A DNA stretch of 64,000 bases from Zopfochytrium polystomum. Taxonomy: Eukaryota > Chytridiomycota > Chytridiomycetes > Chytridiales > Chytridiaceae. The stretch lies in assembly GCA_025765615.1 (NCBI GenBank), contig JAIVFJ010000008.1, positions 558,001 to 622,000 of the forward strand, read 5' to 3'. Positions 30,228-42,700 of this stretch are shown here, in pieces; positions within the stretch are counted from its first letter, which is position 1, and every line of letters begins with the position of its first letter. The position numbers were made by a program, and so were the translations under genes. The notes beneath the pieces are model-generated. The model had not been told where the DNA came from. It saw only the letters and a list, made by a program, of their open reading frames with translations, and made no database searches.

Positions 30228-30805
30228 TGCTGGCTGTGCTGCAGCGCAAACATTCAAACAACCGTGGCCCCCATCCCCTTGTTTCTTGTCTTAGTTTGTT
30301 TCCCACCCTCTCCCGTCTCGTTTCTTGCCTCTTATCGTCGCTCCCTGCCAACTCGCCTTAATGATGATGCTGATTGTCGCATTCGAAGAACTTTCTGCAT
30401 CCATCCATATCATGTGCAATAACAACTTAGCCTCGTTTGGAGCAGCTGCAAAGAACTTCGTATTTTAGACATTTCTGGGAAGCGTACCTAAACATTTCTT
30501 CTAAGCACTCCAACCAAATGATGTTATGGAAGTCTGTCACACAGTCTCGCTAGATGACCGCTTGACGTTACGAACCATGCCTGAAGTGTGCGACAACTGG
30601 CAAGTTTTAACACCACCACAGACAGAGATCCGTCATCGACCTCGATGACGTCGAGCCAGCGACGACATGATTGAAAAGATAAAAGGATGCGGAGTTGGGT
30701 AAGGACGGCCCTCGGCTGAAGGAAGGAGGGCCTGAAGAATGGGGGCGATCGGTGACGCACGGTGGATAAAGAGAAATTTGAAAAGAGAAAAAAAGTAAGA
30801 GAAAG
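30228..30805. other. No gene recognised
   Basis: Intergenic DNA; the last 100 bp is purine-rich (AAAGAGAAATTTGAAAAGAG region) directly before the dipeptidase start. No TATA box is obvious. Confidence 0.4.
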
Positions 30806-32860
30806 ATGGATGCCGTTTACGCTCATATCAACGCGAACCAAGACCTCTACGTCAAGCGCCTCGCAGACGCCGTCGGCATTCCCAGGTTCGCCTGACCTGA
30901 CGCCGTCTCCCCCCCGGTTCCAACACTCCCGTTCGTCCCGCCCACATCTTGTCCTCCTCCTTCCCGCCATCTCCACTAGATGCTGATGGGTGACGTTGGG
31001 GTCTGTGGAAACGTGCCGATGGCAAAGGCGCACCAAAGCTTGGCCACCTCATCTTCTCCAGTTCAAAGACCCTTCCCTGTCCACACTAACTTGCTGCACT
31101 TCCAACCCCCCGCCTTCCCTCTCCCAGTATCTCGGGCGACGCCAAGCACCGCGCCGATGTGTTCCGCATGGGAGAGTATCTCACGAATGAACTGAAGCGA
31201 CTAGGCTTTGAGGATGTCGGCAACCATCTTCCTGGAAAGCAGACGCTGCAAGGCCACGAGCTGGATCTACCTCCTATCGTTGTTGGCCGCTTTGGAAAGG
31301 AAGGCAACGGAAAGAAGACGGTGCTGGTGTATGGCCAGTTGAGTGCACCCCCCTTTTTGTTGACGTGGAAGACCTTCAACGGCTGACCGCGTGGGAATTA
31401 GCTATGACGTGCAGCCAGCACTGAAGTCCGATGGATGGAACACGGACCCGTTCACACTTGTTGAAGACGCTCACGGCCGAATGTTTGGTCGCGGATCGAC
31501 CGACGATAAGGGACCGATACTGTCGTGGCTCTGGGTGGTCGAGGCTTACAAGGAGCTGGGGCTCGAGCTGCCGGTGAACCTTCGCGTGTGCTTTGAAGGG
31601 ATGGAAGAGTCTGGCAGCGAGGGGCTTGATGACTTCATCATCAGCGAAGCGTCAAAGTCGTTCAAAGATGTCGACTGCGTGTGCATTAGTGACAACTGTA
31701 AGTCAAGTGGTCTCAAAATTTCCGCAACTTCATGATTTTTTTTCGTTTCTGCTGCAGATTGGCTCGGTACCACGAAGCCTTGCCTCACTTACGGTCTTCG
31801 CGGCATTTCTTACTTTTCCATTGAGATTGCTGGTCCTGGAAAGGACCTGCACTCTGGTGTCTTTGGCGGGACCGTGCACGAGCCGATGACCGATTTGATC
31901 TCCATTATGAGCAAGCTGGTGGACCCAAAAGGCAAAATCCTCGTCCCTGGGATTTACGCCGACGTGGCACCAGTGTCTGATGCTGAAAACAAGCTTTACG
32001 AATCACTCTCGTTCACGCTTGCTGATATCCACTCGGCAACGGAGTCGGAGACAACCATCCACGCGAGCGAGAGGGACACGCTGATGCACCGGTGGCGATT
32101 CCCGTCCTTGTCTTTGCACGGCATTGAGGGTGCTTTCTACGCGGCGGGGCGCCAAGACGGTGATTCCAGCGAAGGTCATCGGCAAGTTTTCGATCCGCAC
32201 TGTTCCCAACATGACACCGGAGCGCGTGCAGCAGTTGGTTGAGAAGTATGTCACCCAACTGTTTGACGAGCTCGGCAGCCGAAACACGTTGAAGTTCACC
32301 CAGATCAGCGCTGGCAAGAGCTGGGTTGCTGACATCAACCACTGGAACTTTGGTGTGTGTGAGACGTCTTTCTTGCACGTATTTCTTTCTTCTCTTTTTA
32401 CTTTTCTCGCATTTTGCGCGTGATCTGACTTGAATTTTTTTTTTTTTTTGTTTCTGTTTGGTCTTTTGCGCCTGCAGTTGCCGCCTCTTCGGCCATTCAG
32501 AAGGTCTTTGGAGTGACTCCAGACTTCACGCGCGAGGGCGGCTCGATTCCAGTCACGCTGACTTTCCAGGAAGCGCTGCAGAAGAGCGTTCTGCTCCTTC
32601 CGATGGGGAAATCGGACGACGGGGCGCACTCCACGAACGAGAAGCTGGATCGACGGAACTACATTGAGGGAATCAAGGTGAGTCAGGGACGGGATGCTTT
32701 CGCGTGTGTGTCTCCCTCTCAACCGTGCTAAATACCCGCCGCCCGCGTGCCCGTGTCACACACAACGCATGCGCATTTCTCGACCTAAAAAAAAAAAAAA
32801 CCAAAAAAATAATAATAACAGCTCCTGGCGACATACCTGGACGAGGTGGCGCGCTTGTGA
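30806..32860 (+). CDS. Cytosolic metallodipeptidase, M20 family (CNDP2/Dug1 type)
   Basis: Hydrolyses dipeptides, Cys-Gly in the fungal glutathione degradation (Dug) pathway, in the cytosol with two metal ions. Six exons: 30806-30885, 31128-31337, 31402-31697, 31758-32352, 32478-32677, 32822-32860; all splice phases agree. Metal and catalytic residues are visible: GHYDVQP (split by intron 2), [20 protein letters not shown] and the Asp in [17 protein letters not shown] and [19 protein letters not shown] are family signatures. The corrected length is 472 residues, close to the 475 of human CNDP2. One oddity: a run of four G at 32146-32149 has one base too many, shifting frame before [13 protein letters not shown]. 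An assembly error is the simplest reading; otherwise this copy is a fresh pseudogene. Confidence 0.93.
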
Positions 32861-32904
32861 CAAGGCTGTTATTTTGGACGGGTGATGTCTTGAGTGACTG
32901 ACTG

Positions 32905-32938
<34 letters not shown>

Positions 32939-33479
32939 TCTCATGCTCTAAATTCAAATTTCCTTTGCGCGTTGTTCCTTTTCCTTCCGCCTGCATGGCA
33001 GCTGGTGGCGGGAGAGCTTTTTCCGGCAATTGTATAAAGGAAGACGTGTGGAGATGAGACAGACCAGGGCAAGCAGGCAGAGTTTGAGACGGAGCTGGCT
33101 GTCTGAAAAATAGAGAGAGAGAGAGAGACAGAGATGACAGAAAGAGAGAGAGAGAGACAGAGGCAGGAAGGCTGGGTATGTGTTTTTTTCTCACAGAAAA
33201 AAAAAACAGCAAAAAATGAACAAAAAAACAGTCGTCTGTGATCGCGTTTTCCCTTCGGGTGAGCCATTGCGTGCAAGTGGGGGGCGGTGAACGGCCGCAT
33301 GCGGTTCCCACATTGGGACTGGTAGTGTGCGCCCCCAAACACAAAACGGGAAACAGATATTTAGTAAATAAACAAGCAAAAATGTAGGACAAGCTCTGTC
33401 TCTCCCCCTTTCTACTCAATCCTCCCCCTTAATGTTTGCTGAAAGCTGTTTTTTGTTTTGTTTTGCGATCGTTTGGCCA

Positions 33480-33510
<31 letters not shown>

Positions 33511-33814
33511 TACGGGGTGCGAGAGAGAGCGAGAGACCAGAGATAGAGAGAGACAGAGAAGCAGGAGAGAGAGAGAGGGACAGACAGAGAGACAAACCTC
33601 GCTGGCCCAGACGCATCAGGCTGAGGGAGGGGGCGTGGAGGAAGGTCTGAATTTTGTTTGCGCGGCTTCCTGCGCGTCCTTAACCCCTCCGTCACTCGAC
33701 CTACCACAATTAACCCGACCTCCCAATACCCCACTACCACGACCCCCCTCGGGTCCAACCGCCCCCGCCCCCCCCCATCACCTTCCATCTAATTGCCGGT
33801 TCGCCCTCCCCATC
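32861..33814. repeat. Intergenic region with CT and GA microsatellites
   Basis: CT tract at about 32906-32941, GA-rich tracts at about 33109-33160 and 33483-33600. The final 150 bp before the next start is C-rich. No gene is seen. Confidence 0.6.
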
Positions 33815-36800
33815 ATGACAATTGGTGCAACCCCATCCGCGTCGTACCTGAATGACCCCTTTGCACAAACATCTTCCTCGAGCCTCGTATCGCACAAACG
33901 AATCTCGACCTCCTTTAGCTACACACCCGATCGGGGCACAACTACCAGCAGCAGCAGCGTCAGCACCAGCAGTAGCCGCAGTCGCAGCTTCGACGCGGCC
34001 CCCATGATGGGAGCAGACGCGCACCCCCGACCGCAACACAGCCTGTACAACCCCAGCCACGACGAGCTTCGCCAGAAGCATCAGCAGCGCAGCTCGCTCC
34101 GCCTGTCGAAGCTCAGCATCGGACCTGAAGAGTCCATGTCGTGCCCATCCCCACCCGCCGAAGTCTTGTTGGTTCCCTCTGACTTGGATGCGCCTGCAGC
34201 AGCGGCCGCGTCGCCTGGCATCGCGTTTCAGTCGAACCTGCAGCTCGATAAAGCCGTTTGGATCGACGGGTCCGTAGCGGGGCTGCAGGGCTTTCCCATC
34301 ATGGTGGATCCCCACTCGGCGCGGTCGCGGCTGACAATGGAGTTTGTGGAGAGGTCAGGGATTCCAGTGAACATTCACTCCGTGATCAAGTTCAATGTTA
34401 AGGTGTTGATAGGTAATGTCGCTTTTGTTTCCGTTGTGCGCCCCCCCCTTGCCTTGTTGGTTGTGTGGCGCACACTGACACGTGTCTTCGTTTCTGTTCC
34501 CACACCGCCCCCCCCACCCATCCCGTCTTCACGGCAAACCTTTACTCTGCCGTCCACACAGCTCACGATGTTCATGTGCGCGTCGGTGGCAGAACTACCC
34601 TTCAAACGGCGCTGGTTTTTCCAGATAGCCTTTGTGCGGCCGATGTGGTACTTGGCCAACCGTGGATTCACCAGCTTCATGTTAGAAAATGCGACGAGTC
34701 ACCGCACCACGCACATCTGGATCGACGGCGCTGAAGGAAGAATGCGTGTCCCCATCTTGAAGTCACCGAGGCGCTTCTCGCTGCAGAGTGTATCCTCCAG
34801 TACCGCCTCGTTCATCGACCACGGGCCTGAATCTGAAGATTGCGAAGAGCATGAGGCTGGCACGTCAGGAGTCGGACGCTCTTCCTTTTACTCGCAGTTT
34901 AAACTGGACACTCTGGAACAGACAATGCGTATTGCAGCCATCGCCCCTGCTTTCAACCCAGGAGACGAACCTCGCCGACACGCTCGCTCTCGCTCCGGCT
35001 CACTGGCATCCTTGTCTTCGCTCTCGTTGACACCTCTGTCTCTTGGTGTATCCAAGTCACCCTACTCTCCCGTCACCGATACGGCCACCCTGAGGAACTC
35101 AACCCCCACGCTGTCATCAGCTGCACCCTCGTCACCACTTTCACAGACGAATGGGTCGGCGTTTGACGAGACAACCTTGAGCGGCTCTCCTCCCCCAAGC
35201 GCGCTCCCCCGCTACCCCGCCTAGGTCGTCTTCCCTCGTGCCAGTGAGAACGCGGCCTCTTAGCGGATCCTCACTGATTTCCTCGTCTTCGCGGTCCATT
35301 GTGGATCAAGACGCAACTCCGAAACGGCGAGAGACGAATGCTTCATCCGTGTCCGATGCCGAAACGCTCTCCCAGTCGATAACACCCAGTGTGCTCTTCC
35401 GCGAACCAAGTTCGCTTTCATCCAGCTCCTCACTGTCAAACCTAAAGCAATCTGTCGATGTCCCCTCGCATGCCCGCAAGGAGTCTCTGGATTGAGCCGT
35501 TGAAGGACCATTCTGAGAACTGTACGACTAAGAAAGCAAATTCGTCCATTTCAGGGAAGCGTCAGAACCAGCGACCCGGTTCCAACGAAATCGGACCACT
35601 GGCTTTCGAGTGTGCTCCCCTTTCTCCGATTATGCCTTGGAAGCGTTCCCGACGTTTTTGGATGGTGAACTATCTCTAGCTCAACTCCGACATCTCTCTG
35701 TTGCATCCAACGCCTCGACGCTTTCCGGTCAATTCCAACCCTGGAGAGCAATCGTGCAAAGACGCTGGTTTCGCCGACCCACTTGCCTTCAGCCCCAAAT
35801 TTCCCAGAGGTCGGAGCAGTGGATGATGACCGTGTGTCTGGTAGAGGTTTCGGATTTGAAGCGCAGTATCTGGACACGGTGGACTCGGACTCGGACTGGA
35901 CAGATGACGAATTTGGGCTTATTCGAAAGCACCGTCCTCGTTCGTCCTCGACAGCCTCGAAGATGCCGCCTGTCGTTTCTACCGTCCGCCAATTTTGCGT
36001 GTGCAACCCCTCCCAACCCGGCGCTCCAACGGGTTTGAGTGGGAACTCAATTGCTGCCTCCACAGGTGCTGGAACCCCCATCAACAGAAAGAAAACTATC
36101 AAGCCTGTCTGGCCCGGCCGTTCTGGCGCTAATGGTTCCCAGAGCGACTCGCCAGTGCCGTCACCTCCAGGAGCGGTCGCTTCGTCGGCAGGCCTCAGCG
36201 GAACCGTGGCGACGCCTCCCCCACCACCACAGACAACAATGACGCGGTCAAAGTCGGCGTTCCCAATCGGGCAAGGGGTGTCACCTTCGTCAGTTGCTTC
36301 TGCTCTGGCCCGGCACCTGAACAGCGGGAACTCAATTTTGGCTGCGAACAAGGAGACCCAACCATCCCCTTCGACTCAGTCTTCTGGCATGGAGCGCACT
36401 TTCTCGGGAACAGCGTTGTCGCGGCTGCGTCGCACACCTTCCCATCGCACTCTGAGTTCGCGCACTTCGGCAGAGACTCCAGCTCCTTCAGCACCTCCAT
36501 CCCCCCGCACTTCTGTGGACGTTGCCCCTTCGCGTGCGTCCTTCTCTTCAAGCAGTTCCATGAAGGAGCTGCCGCCGGCTGGCTCCACTCCACACCCAAC
36601 CCCGCATCCTTCCCCTCGGCTCAACCCTGTTGCGATGCCAGCTGCTGCCCCACCCATTGCTCCGCTGCAGTTCTATACGCCAACACAGCTTCCACCAGAG
36701 CTTGTTCCTCTTGCCCGTGACCTTGAGAAGAACTTCCCGCCCGCTATCATAACGTCTGGATTTGGAGCAGTTCAATCGTCTCCACCAAGCCCGACACCAA

Positions 36801-36910
36801 GTACCGCAAGCACAGCAAGCATGGCTGCGTCTGCATGGAGCGGTCTTAAGCGATTTGGACTTGAATTGAGAAGGCGGGTTATGATGGACCCGCCGAAAGC
36901 GAAGGAGTGA
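33815..36910 (+). CDS. Ser/Pro-rich protein with retropepsin-like domain, frame-broken
   Basis: Start ATG 33815 (MTIGATPSASYLNDPF) after a C-rich leader. Exon 1 ends at 34412; a 149-nt intron (34413-34561) is well supported. Across the junction lies a retropepsin-like fold: FPIMVDPHSARSRLTMEFVERSGI, then VHVRVGGRTTLQTAL and ADVVLGQPWI, matching the catalytic strand, flap region and LGxxW strand of gag-type aspartic proteases. DPH replaces the usual DSG/DTG, so activity is doubtful. The rest is a long Ser/Pro-rich, probably disordered tail (SSRTSAETPAPSAPPSP) ending at 36910. The coding frame appears to jump near 34680, 35205, 35480-35560 (possibly an intron ending TTTCAG at about 35556) and 35745. 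Either assembly indels or a decaying gene would explain this. Confidence 0.6.
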
Positions 36911-38439
36911 CCTTCTTTCTCAGCTTGTTTTACCCTAGATGGAGAGCAATTTCCTCGAAGAGCGCCAACTACACCTCCCCCCTCCACTTCCCTCTGTTTC
37001 TCGTTTACCGCACATGTCAGTTAGATTTCGTTTAGTAGGCTTAGTGAATTTTCAACTACTTTTCTCCTTTCTTCTTTAGCCAGTCGCGTTCTTCCTTTCC
37101 AGCTTTCTTTTACCAGTCCAAGTTTTGATGTATGGAGGAATCAATAGCTTCTTGTGGGCGTGCATTCTTCCTTGTGGGGATCTCTGTCAACCAGGTTGAA
37201 TGGATCAGAAGGCCCGTGAGCTGATTCGGCTCCCTTTCAACGCAATGTCCCTTTTCTCGACTCTCTCCCTTTTCCCGCTGTAACCTTATATCCTGCCCTT
37301 GTCGTTTCTCTGTAAGCGCGCGCGTCAGTTCTGTTTTGAGGCAGTTTCCTCACTCCTCCCTTATCCCCCTTTCCCTGGACCCTTCCCCTCCATATATATC
37401 CCTCCCCTCTCCCTCCTCCCCCCGCCACACCCTTTCGTTACCCGGCATATCCAACGCATTCGTGTCATTTCTTTACTTGTTTTCATCATTGGAACGTTGT
37501 GTTGCCGTACTGTACGCCTGGTTGTGTCTCCACCTTTACGGTGCTCTGTGTTCTTCCCCTCCTTTTTTTTCCTTCCTTTGTGCTCGGATTCGTTCTTTTG
37601 TGATCCCTTTCCCCCTTCCCTCTCTGGTTTACTTTGTCTAGTTCCTTCCTTTCTCCTTTTTCCTTCCTCTCCTCCTTCCTTCTCCTTTTTTCTTCATTTT
37701 TTCCCTTCCCTCGGTCCGCCCGTACTTTCCCACCTTTATATCTTCATTCTTCCTTGAGGGCTCACAAGTTGCACTCCCCTTCCTTTCTCCATTTACGCGC
37801 CGCACTTCCTTGGTTTCTAAAGGCGTGGCGGACGGGGCGGGAAGGAGGAACCGACGGAATTCAATTGTGAGGGATAGTACCTTATTTGAAGTGAAACTTC
37901 ATGAACAACTTTTTCGGACCAACGGCTTTCCACTCTGGCAGTCATTATTGGGGAGGGAGGTGGAAAGAAACGTTCCACGCGAACGAGCCGACCTGTTCAG
38001 AGTGGGACCTTGCGACAACCACAAGGGAACCTGAGGAGTCGTCGCTGGAGGGGTCGAGCTTGGCACCTTGACTCGGCTCAGCAGCCTACTAACTTGTCTC
38101 TGCCAACATCCTGATGTAACCTCATTGTCGGGGAGTGCGTGTCGACGTGCGTGCTGTAACGGGCGGAGAGCGGCGGGGGCGGTGGATGGAAAACGGTGGG
38201 TACCGCCTTACAGAGACTCTTCACCGTCATTTACCATCACCACAAACACTTCCCATTCTTCGGCACCACGCCACGGCTTTTGACCGCGATGTGCTGTGAT
38301 CAATGCCGCGCGCCGCTAAACATAATAATTCTTTGTCCGCGCCTGTACTTCTGGCCTGGACCTCGTTTTTCTTACACAAACGAATCAATGACCCTTCAGG
38401 CAATCTTTACCTCCCTCCTACTCAATATTTATCTAAACA
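36911..38439. other. Pyrimidine-rich intergenic region
   Basis: The plus strand from about 37260 to 37800 is strongly C/T-rich, giving ORFs without protein character. No gene, RNA or mobile element is recognised. Confidence 0.5.
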
Positions 38440-39153
38440 TTACCAATCACCCCGCAACTCAATTTTGCGCTCCTTTTTCCTTCGCTCATGCCTATTTTTC
38501 AATCCGTCTACAGCTAGTGCAATTGTTCCACCCATCCATCGCAATTCCACCACCCTCCCACTCCTCCTAAAGAGCGACATCCTCAACTTTATTTTACAAC
38601 AATCCTCCGGACCCCATTCCCGACCGAGTAGGGAGCTCACACACCAGCTCCGAGCCCAACCCGCCCCGAGCCCAACCCGCCGCCACCTTCCCGCCGCTGC
38701 CCAACACTTTGTTTGCCGCGTAGAAAACGGCTGCTGTTGCCTTGGCTGTGCGCACGCATTCTCCGCCACGTCAGCCGTTGGCGACTCCAACGACACCTCT
38801 TCCGCTCCACTTGTCGAACTTCTGCGGGTTTCGGCCGGCGAAGGCAGAGCGCCTCCACCCGAGCCTCCACCACCGGCTGAGCTTTGAAGCGCCCGCGCCA
38901 ACTGGTGTAACGGGTGCACTTTCCTCCTCAACTGCGCGGTCCACCAGTGGTGCCTTGTGTGAAAAGCATCCGTCGCCGCCGCCACAGCCGCTGGACCGTT
39001 GCGGCGAACCGGGGCAGTGCGCAGGCCGGAGGCTCCCCACGCGCCCCGCACCACGTCCTCCTCCGCTTTCGTCCGTTCGCTTCCTTCCACCTCTTCCTTG
39101 ACAGCAACCTCCTGCTCGTCCTCGTCATTCTCCTCCTCGATTACCTCGCCCAT
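38440..39153 (-). CDS. Hypothetical acidic ORF
   Basis: 237 codons on the minus strand starting MGEVIEEENDEDEQEVAVKEE, then Gly/Ser-rich and basic segments. No known domain. The plus strand of the same DNA also stays open (38303-38887), and base composition does not decide between them, so either or neither may be real. Confidence 0.25.
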   Translation of the reverse strand: MGEVIEEENDEDEQEVAVKEEVEGSERTKAEEDVVRGAWGASGLRTAPVRRNGPAAVAAATDAFHTRHHWWTAQLRRKVHPLHQLARALQSSAGGGGSGGGALPSPAETRRSSTSGAEEVSLESPTADVAENACAQPRQQQPFSTRQTKCWAAAGRWRRVGLGAGWARSWCVSSLLGREWGPEDCCKIKLRMSLFRRSGRVVELRWMGGTIALAVDGLKNRHERRKKERKIELRGDW

Positions 39154-39270
39154 CTCGACATCTCGACCACTTCCTCCCCCTCGACCTCACCGTCATCCTC
39201 GTCGTCGTCCTCTCCTCCCCTTCCAACTCCCCCACCTCCGCCTGCAACAACTTATTTGAACAACAAAAGG

Positions 39271-39420
39271 TGCGGCGCCGATTCTTAGTTCAGTTTGGCT
39301 ATTTTGCAAAAACGTTATGGTGCAGAAACGCTTGCACAAAAAAAAAAAAAAAAAAAAAAAGAAAAGGAAAAAGAAAAAGAAAGGGTGCCAAGTGTAAAAA
39401 TAAGAGAAGAAGCAGGACCA
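39271..39420. repeat. A-rich tract
   Basis: A run of about 22 A at 39340-39360 followed by AAAGAAAAAGAAA. It separates the previous ORF from the SFP1-like gene and has no coding character. Confidence 0.6.
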
Positions 39421-39770
39421 TGCGAAACGGTGACAGGTATGAAGACGGGGAAAATCCAAGAAGAGTGACCCGAGTGCAGCTTGAAGGTATTGCCGAGCAC
39501 TCGCGGTATTGTTTATAATCAGCGAATGAATGAAATTGCCGGGTAAAAGTATATAAAATGCAAAAAGGGTTGGCCAATTGAGCATGCGTAAAAGGAGGGG
39601 GAAAGGGCGTTCAGATTTCGACCCAGTCATGCCGCTTGTTAGGGGCATTCTCTGCACCGCTATTAAGAAAGATTCCGGAGACAACAAGTGGTGATGGTAA
39701 ATAATGGACGAAAGGAGAGATTAAGCAAAGGCTCGGAACTTCCCAGGTTCGCGGGTAATTAAGAAACAAA

Positions 39771-42700
39771 TTATCGATTCGGTGCACGCGGCGAAGCCGC
39801 CGACTGCAAGTGCGTCGACACAGAGCTGACGAGAGCCCCCCACACGGCGGCAGGGAGCTGCAGGCCAGAGAGAAGCGCGCTGATGGGCCGGGCAGCCACC
39901 GAAGGCGCCGGTGTCCGTCCGTGCGGAGAGCGCTGGGCGCGCTTCAGATCCCCCGCGCTAGCCGCCGTCGCTGCCGCCGCCGCCTTCTTTCCCTTAATCT
40001 TCCCCGCGACCGCACGGATCCGCGCGAGCTCGTCGCCGTGCACGTGCCCAAAATGGTACCGCAGCCCGTTCAGGCTCTTGTACCGCTTGCCGCACCGCGC
40101 GACCGCTAGGCACGGGTACGGCTTGCTGTCTGGGTCGTCCACCATCATCACGGCGCGACGCGAGGCGTCCGCCGCGTCGCCGTCGCTGTCGCCGTCGCTG
40201 GTGCTATTGCCTTGGCCGACGCAGTTGCCGCCGCGAGCCCGCATCCGCGCGGCGGCGTCGGCGGCGGCGGCAGCCGTCTCCGCCGCCACGAACGCCGCTG
40301 CGAACGAAACGGCTTCTCGATCCAGAGCGACCCCGCCGCGCGCGGTCAGCGCGACGCGCTCCGCGGCGGCAACTGCCTCGCGGACGGTCGCAGCGGCGGC
40401 CGCAGCGGATGCCGTTGCCCGGTGGGTCACCGCGCCGGGGCTGCTACTGTCGCACTCTGCACCGCTCCGGTTACCGCCATCCCCGACTTCTTCTCCACCG
40501 CCGTTCTCACCTGCCCGGCCAAAGTAGAACCCGAGCTTGAGGAGCTCCTTGCCGTCGCCGTGGGTGTGACGCAGGTGGTACTTGAGGCCGTTCGCGTTCC
40601 GGTAAAAGCGGTGGCAGCAGGGGCATATGTACTTCTTTTCGCCGACCAGCGCCGAAACGGTCGTCGCCGCCTGCGGCTGCGAGCCGTCGCCGGCGCCGGG
40701 GGAGTCTAGCGCCGCCGCGGCAGGGATTTGGAGGCCGACGGTGGTCGGGTCGGTGATGGCGAGCCAGCCGAGGCGGAGACGGCGGGGCGGCTCCCCCTCT
40801 TTGACCTTGGGCAGCCGCATCATGACTTGGTCCACCAGAGACAGCCCCGCGTGTGCGGCGTTGGCTACCTCTGTAGCAGCTGCGAGAGCTCGCACACGCG
40901 CTCGAGAGATTTTCGCTTCGGCCTGCAGAAACGCGCGTTCTCCAAGGGTGAGCGACCGGGAAGCTGGAGCGATCTTCGGTCGGAGTTGCGCGGGGAGGAG
41001 TGCCGACGCCGCAAACTCAGTTTTCGACGTCAACGCTGCATTGAAGTCTTGTTCGAGAGGCAACTCTGCTTTGTTTTCCTCAAAAACCGGTTTGCTTTCT
41101 TCATGCAGCTCTAAGTATGAGCATGCCTCTTCCAGACAATTAGTTCCTGTATTCGAGGCCACAACGCGGCTGCTTAAACAAACCAGTTTCGGGAATGGTT
41201 TGAACCGATCCAGTCGAGGCGACGAAAGGGCGTCGGGAATGTCCATCGCGTCTGCCGATCGCTTCTGCTTTCGAAGTCCATTTTCCATGAGCTTGCCGTT
41301 TTCAAAGCGGCAGGCGGCGATTGGGTCAGCCGCCAGGGTTATATGTTCGTCTTTTGAAAGGTCTGTCGCCACACTGGAAGCGCTAAGGAATGTTGCCAAT
41401 TGGCACGCCGTTTCCGACTCGGCAGGCGAAGCGGGAAAGATGGAGGTTGTGCTTACGTCTCTACAGATATCCGATAGCGAAACCGCGGCGACTGGGATGG
41501 GGTGGGAGGGATAGGAGAAGTAGTCCGAGTGCGCCGGCTCGATAGCGTCCAGGAGACTGAAGGGGGTATTGAGTTGTGGCGACCAAGCAGCATCCGCGCA
41601 ACCGAGGTCAGCAAGCGGGTTTTGGAGAAGCCCAGGGTTCCCGCCGTTGTCGGCGGCATCGTCGTCGTCGTCTTCTCCGTCCTCGCCGACCCACCATTGG
41701 CTTGGAGCAGTGGACCAGCAGTTGCTCCCGCCTACCGGCGCACAGCCCGACATGGCCGCGAGCGCCGTCTCGAGGCCCTCGAGCGCGTTGGCGGCCAGCG
41801 CCTCGTCGTCGATGTACTCGTAGCTGCCGGCGTGTGCGGGTCTGATGGTTGAACGAAAAGAGGATGTGAGAGAGAGAGAGAGAGAGAGAGAGTGTGTGTG
41901 TGTGTGTGTGTATGTGTGCGTGTGTGTGTGTGTGAGGTGTGTGTGTGCGATCGCAATTAGAACGTGGCGCTTTTTGGTGTGGTTTGTTTGAAACTTATTT
42001 TCCCACGTGGCTCAGTCAAACTAAACTTGCCTGATCATGATGATGTCAGCATTGTCCATGTCGGGGCCTATGTGGTCGGACCTGTCGGACGACCACGCAC
42101 ACAGCGACTGTGAGGACGCCGTCGTCGGCGTCGGGGGGTTGCGAGTCAGGCTTCGTGTGCGGACTTGCAGGATGAGAACTCGCGAGAACTGCCGCGCCTG
42201 CCGCTGTCCGGCTGGGACAGGACGGCCGCTCCTTGCCGTCGCGGCTGCTCTCGGTGGCCGCCTCGATGATGCTGTTCAGAAAGCTGCTCGCTGTGGCAAC
42301 CGGCGGCTGCTGCTGCAAGGACGAGAGCGACAGCGACGACGGCGACGACGATGACAAGGTCGTCGCCGATGACGAGAGAGACGAGGGCGGCGGCGGGGGC
42401 GGTGGCGGCGTCAGCGACTCCAGGGCCACCAATGTCGTTCCCTTCGAACCCGCTTTGGTGGCAACGGCCGCTCCCGCGTCCTGGTGGGTGAATGCTGCGA
42501 CTGTTGCGAGGGGTGCGGACGTGGAAACGTCCGCTGCAGCGGCTGCTGCAGCCGCTGCGACAGCCGCTGCGGCATCTTCGTTGCTCACCTCCACCCACTC
42601 TCCTCGAGCCCATCGGTCATTGGTCGCTGGATCTCCCGTAGCAGCGTCGCGCTCTGGAAGAGACGACCGCGCTGCATCTGATCTTCCTGTGCAGTGTTCC

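Noticed and set aside
40627..41514. Plus-strand ORF of 295 codons
   Set aside because: Antisense to the SFP1-like gene, whose zinc fingers and introns are on the minus strand.
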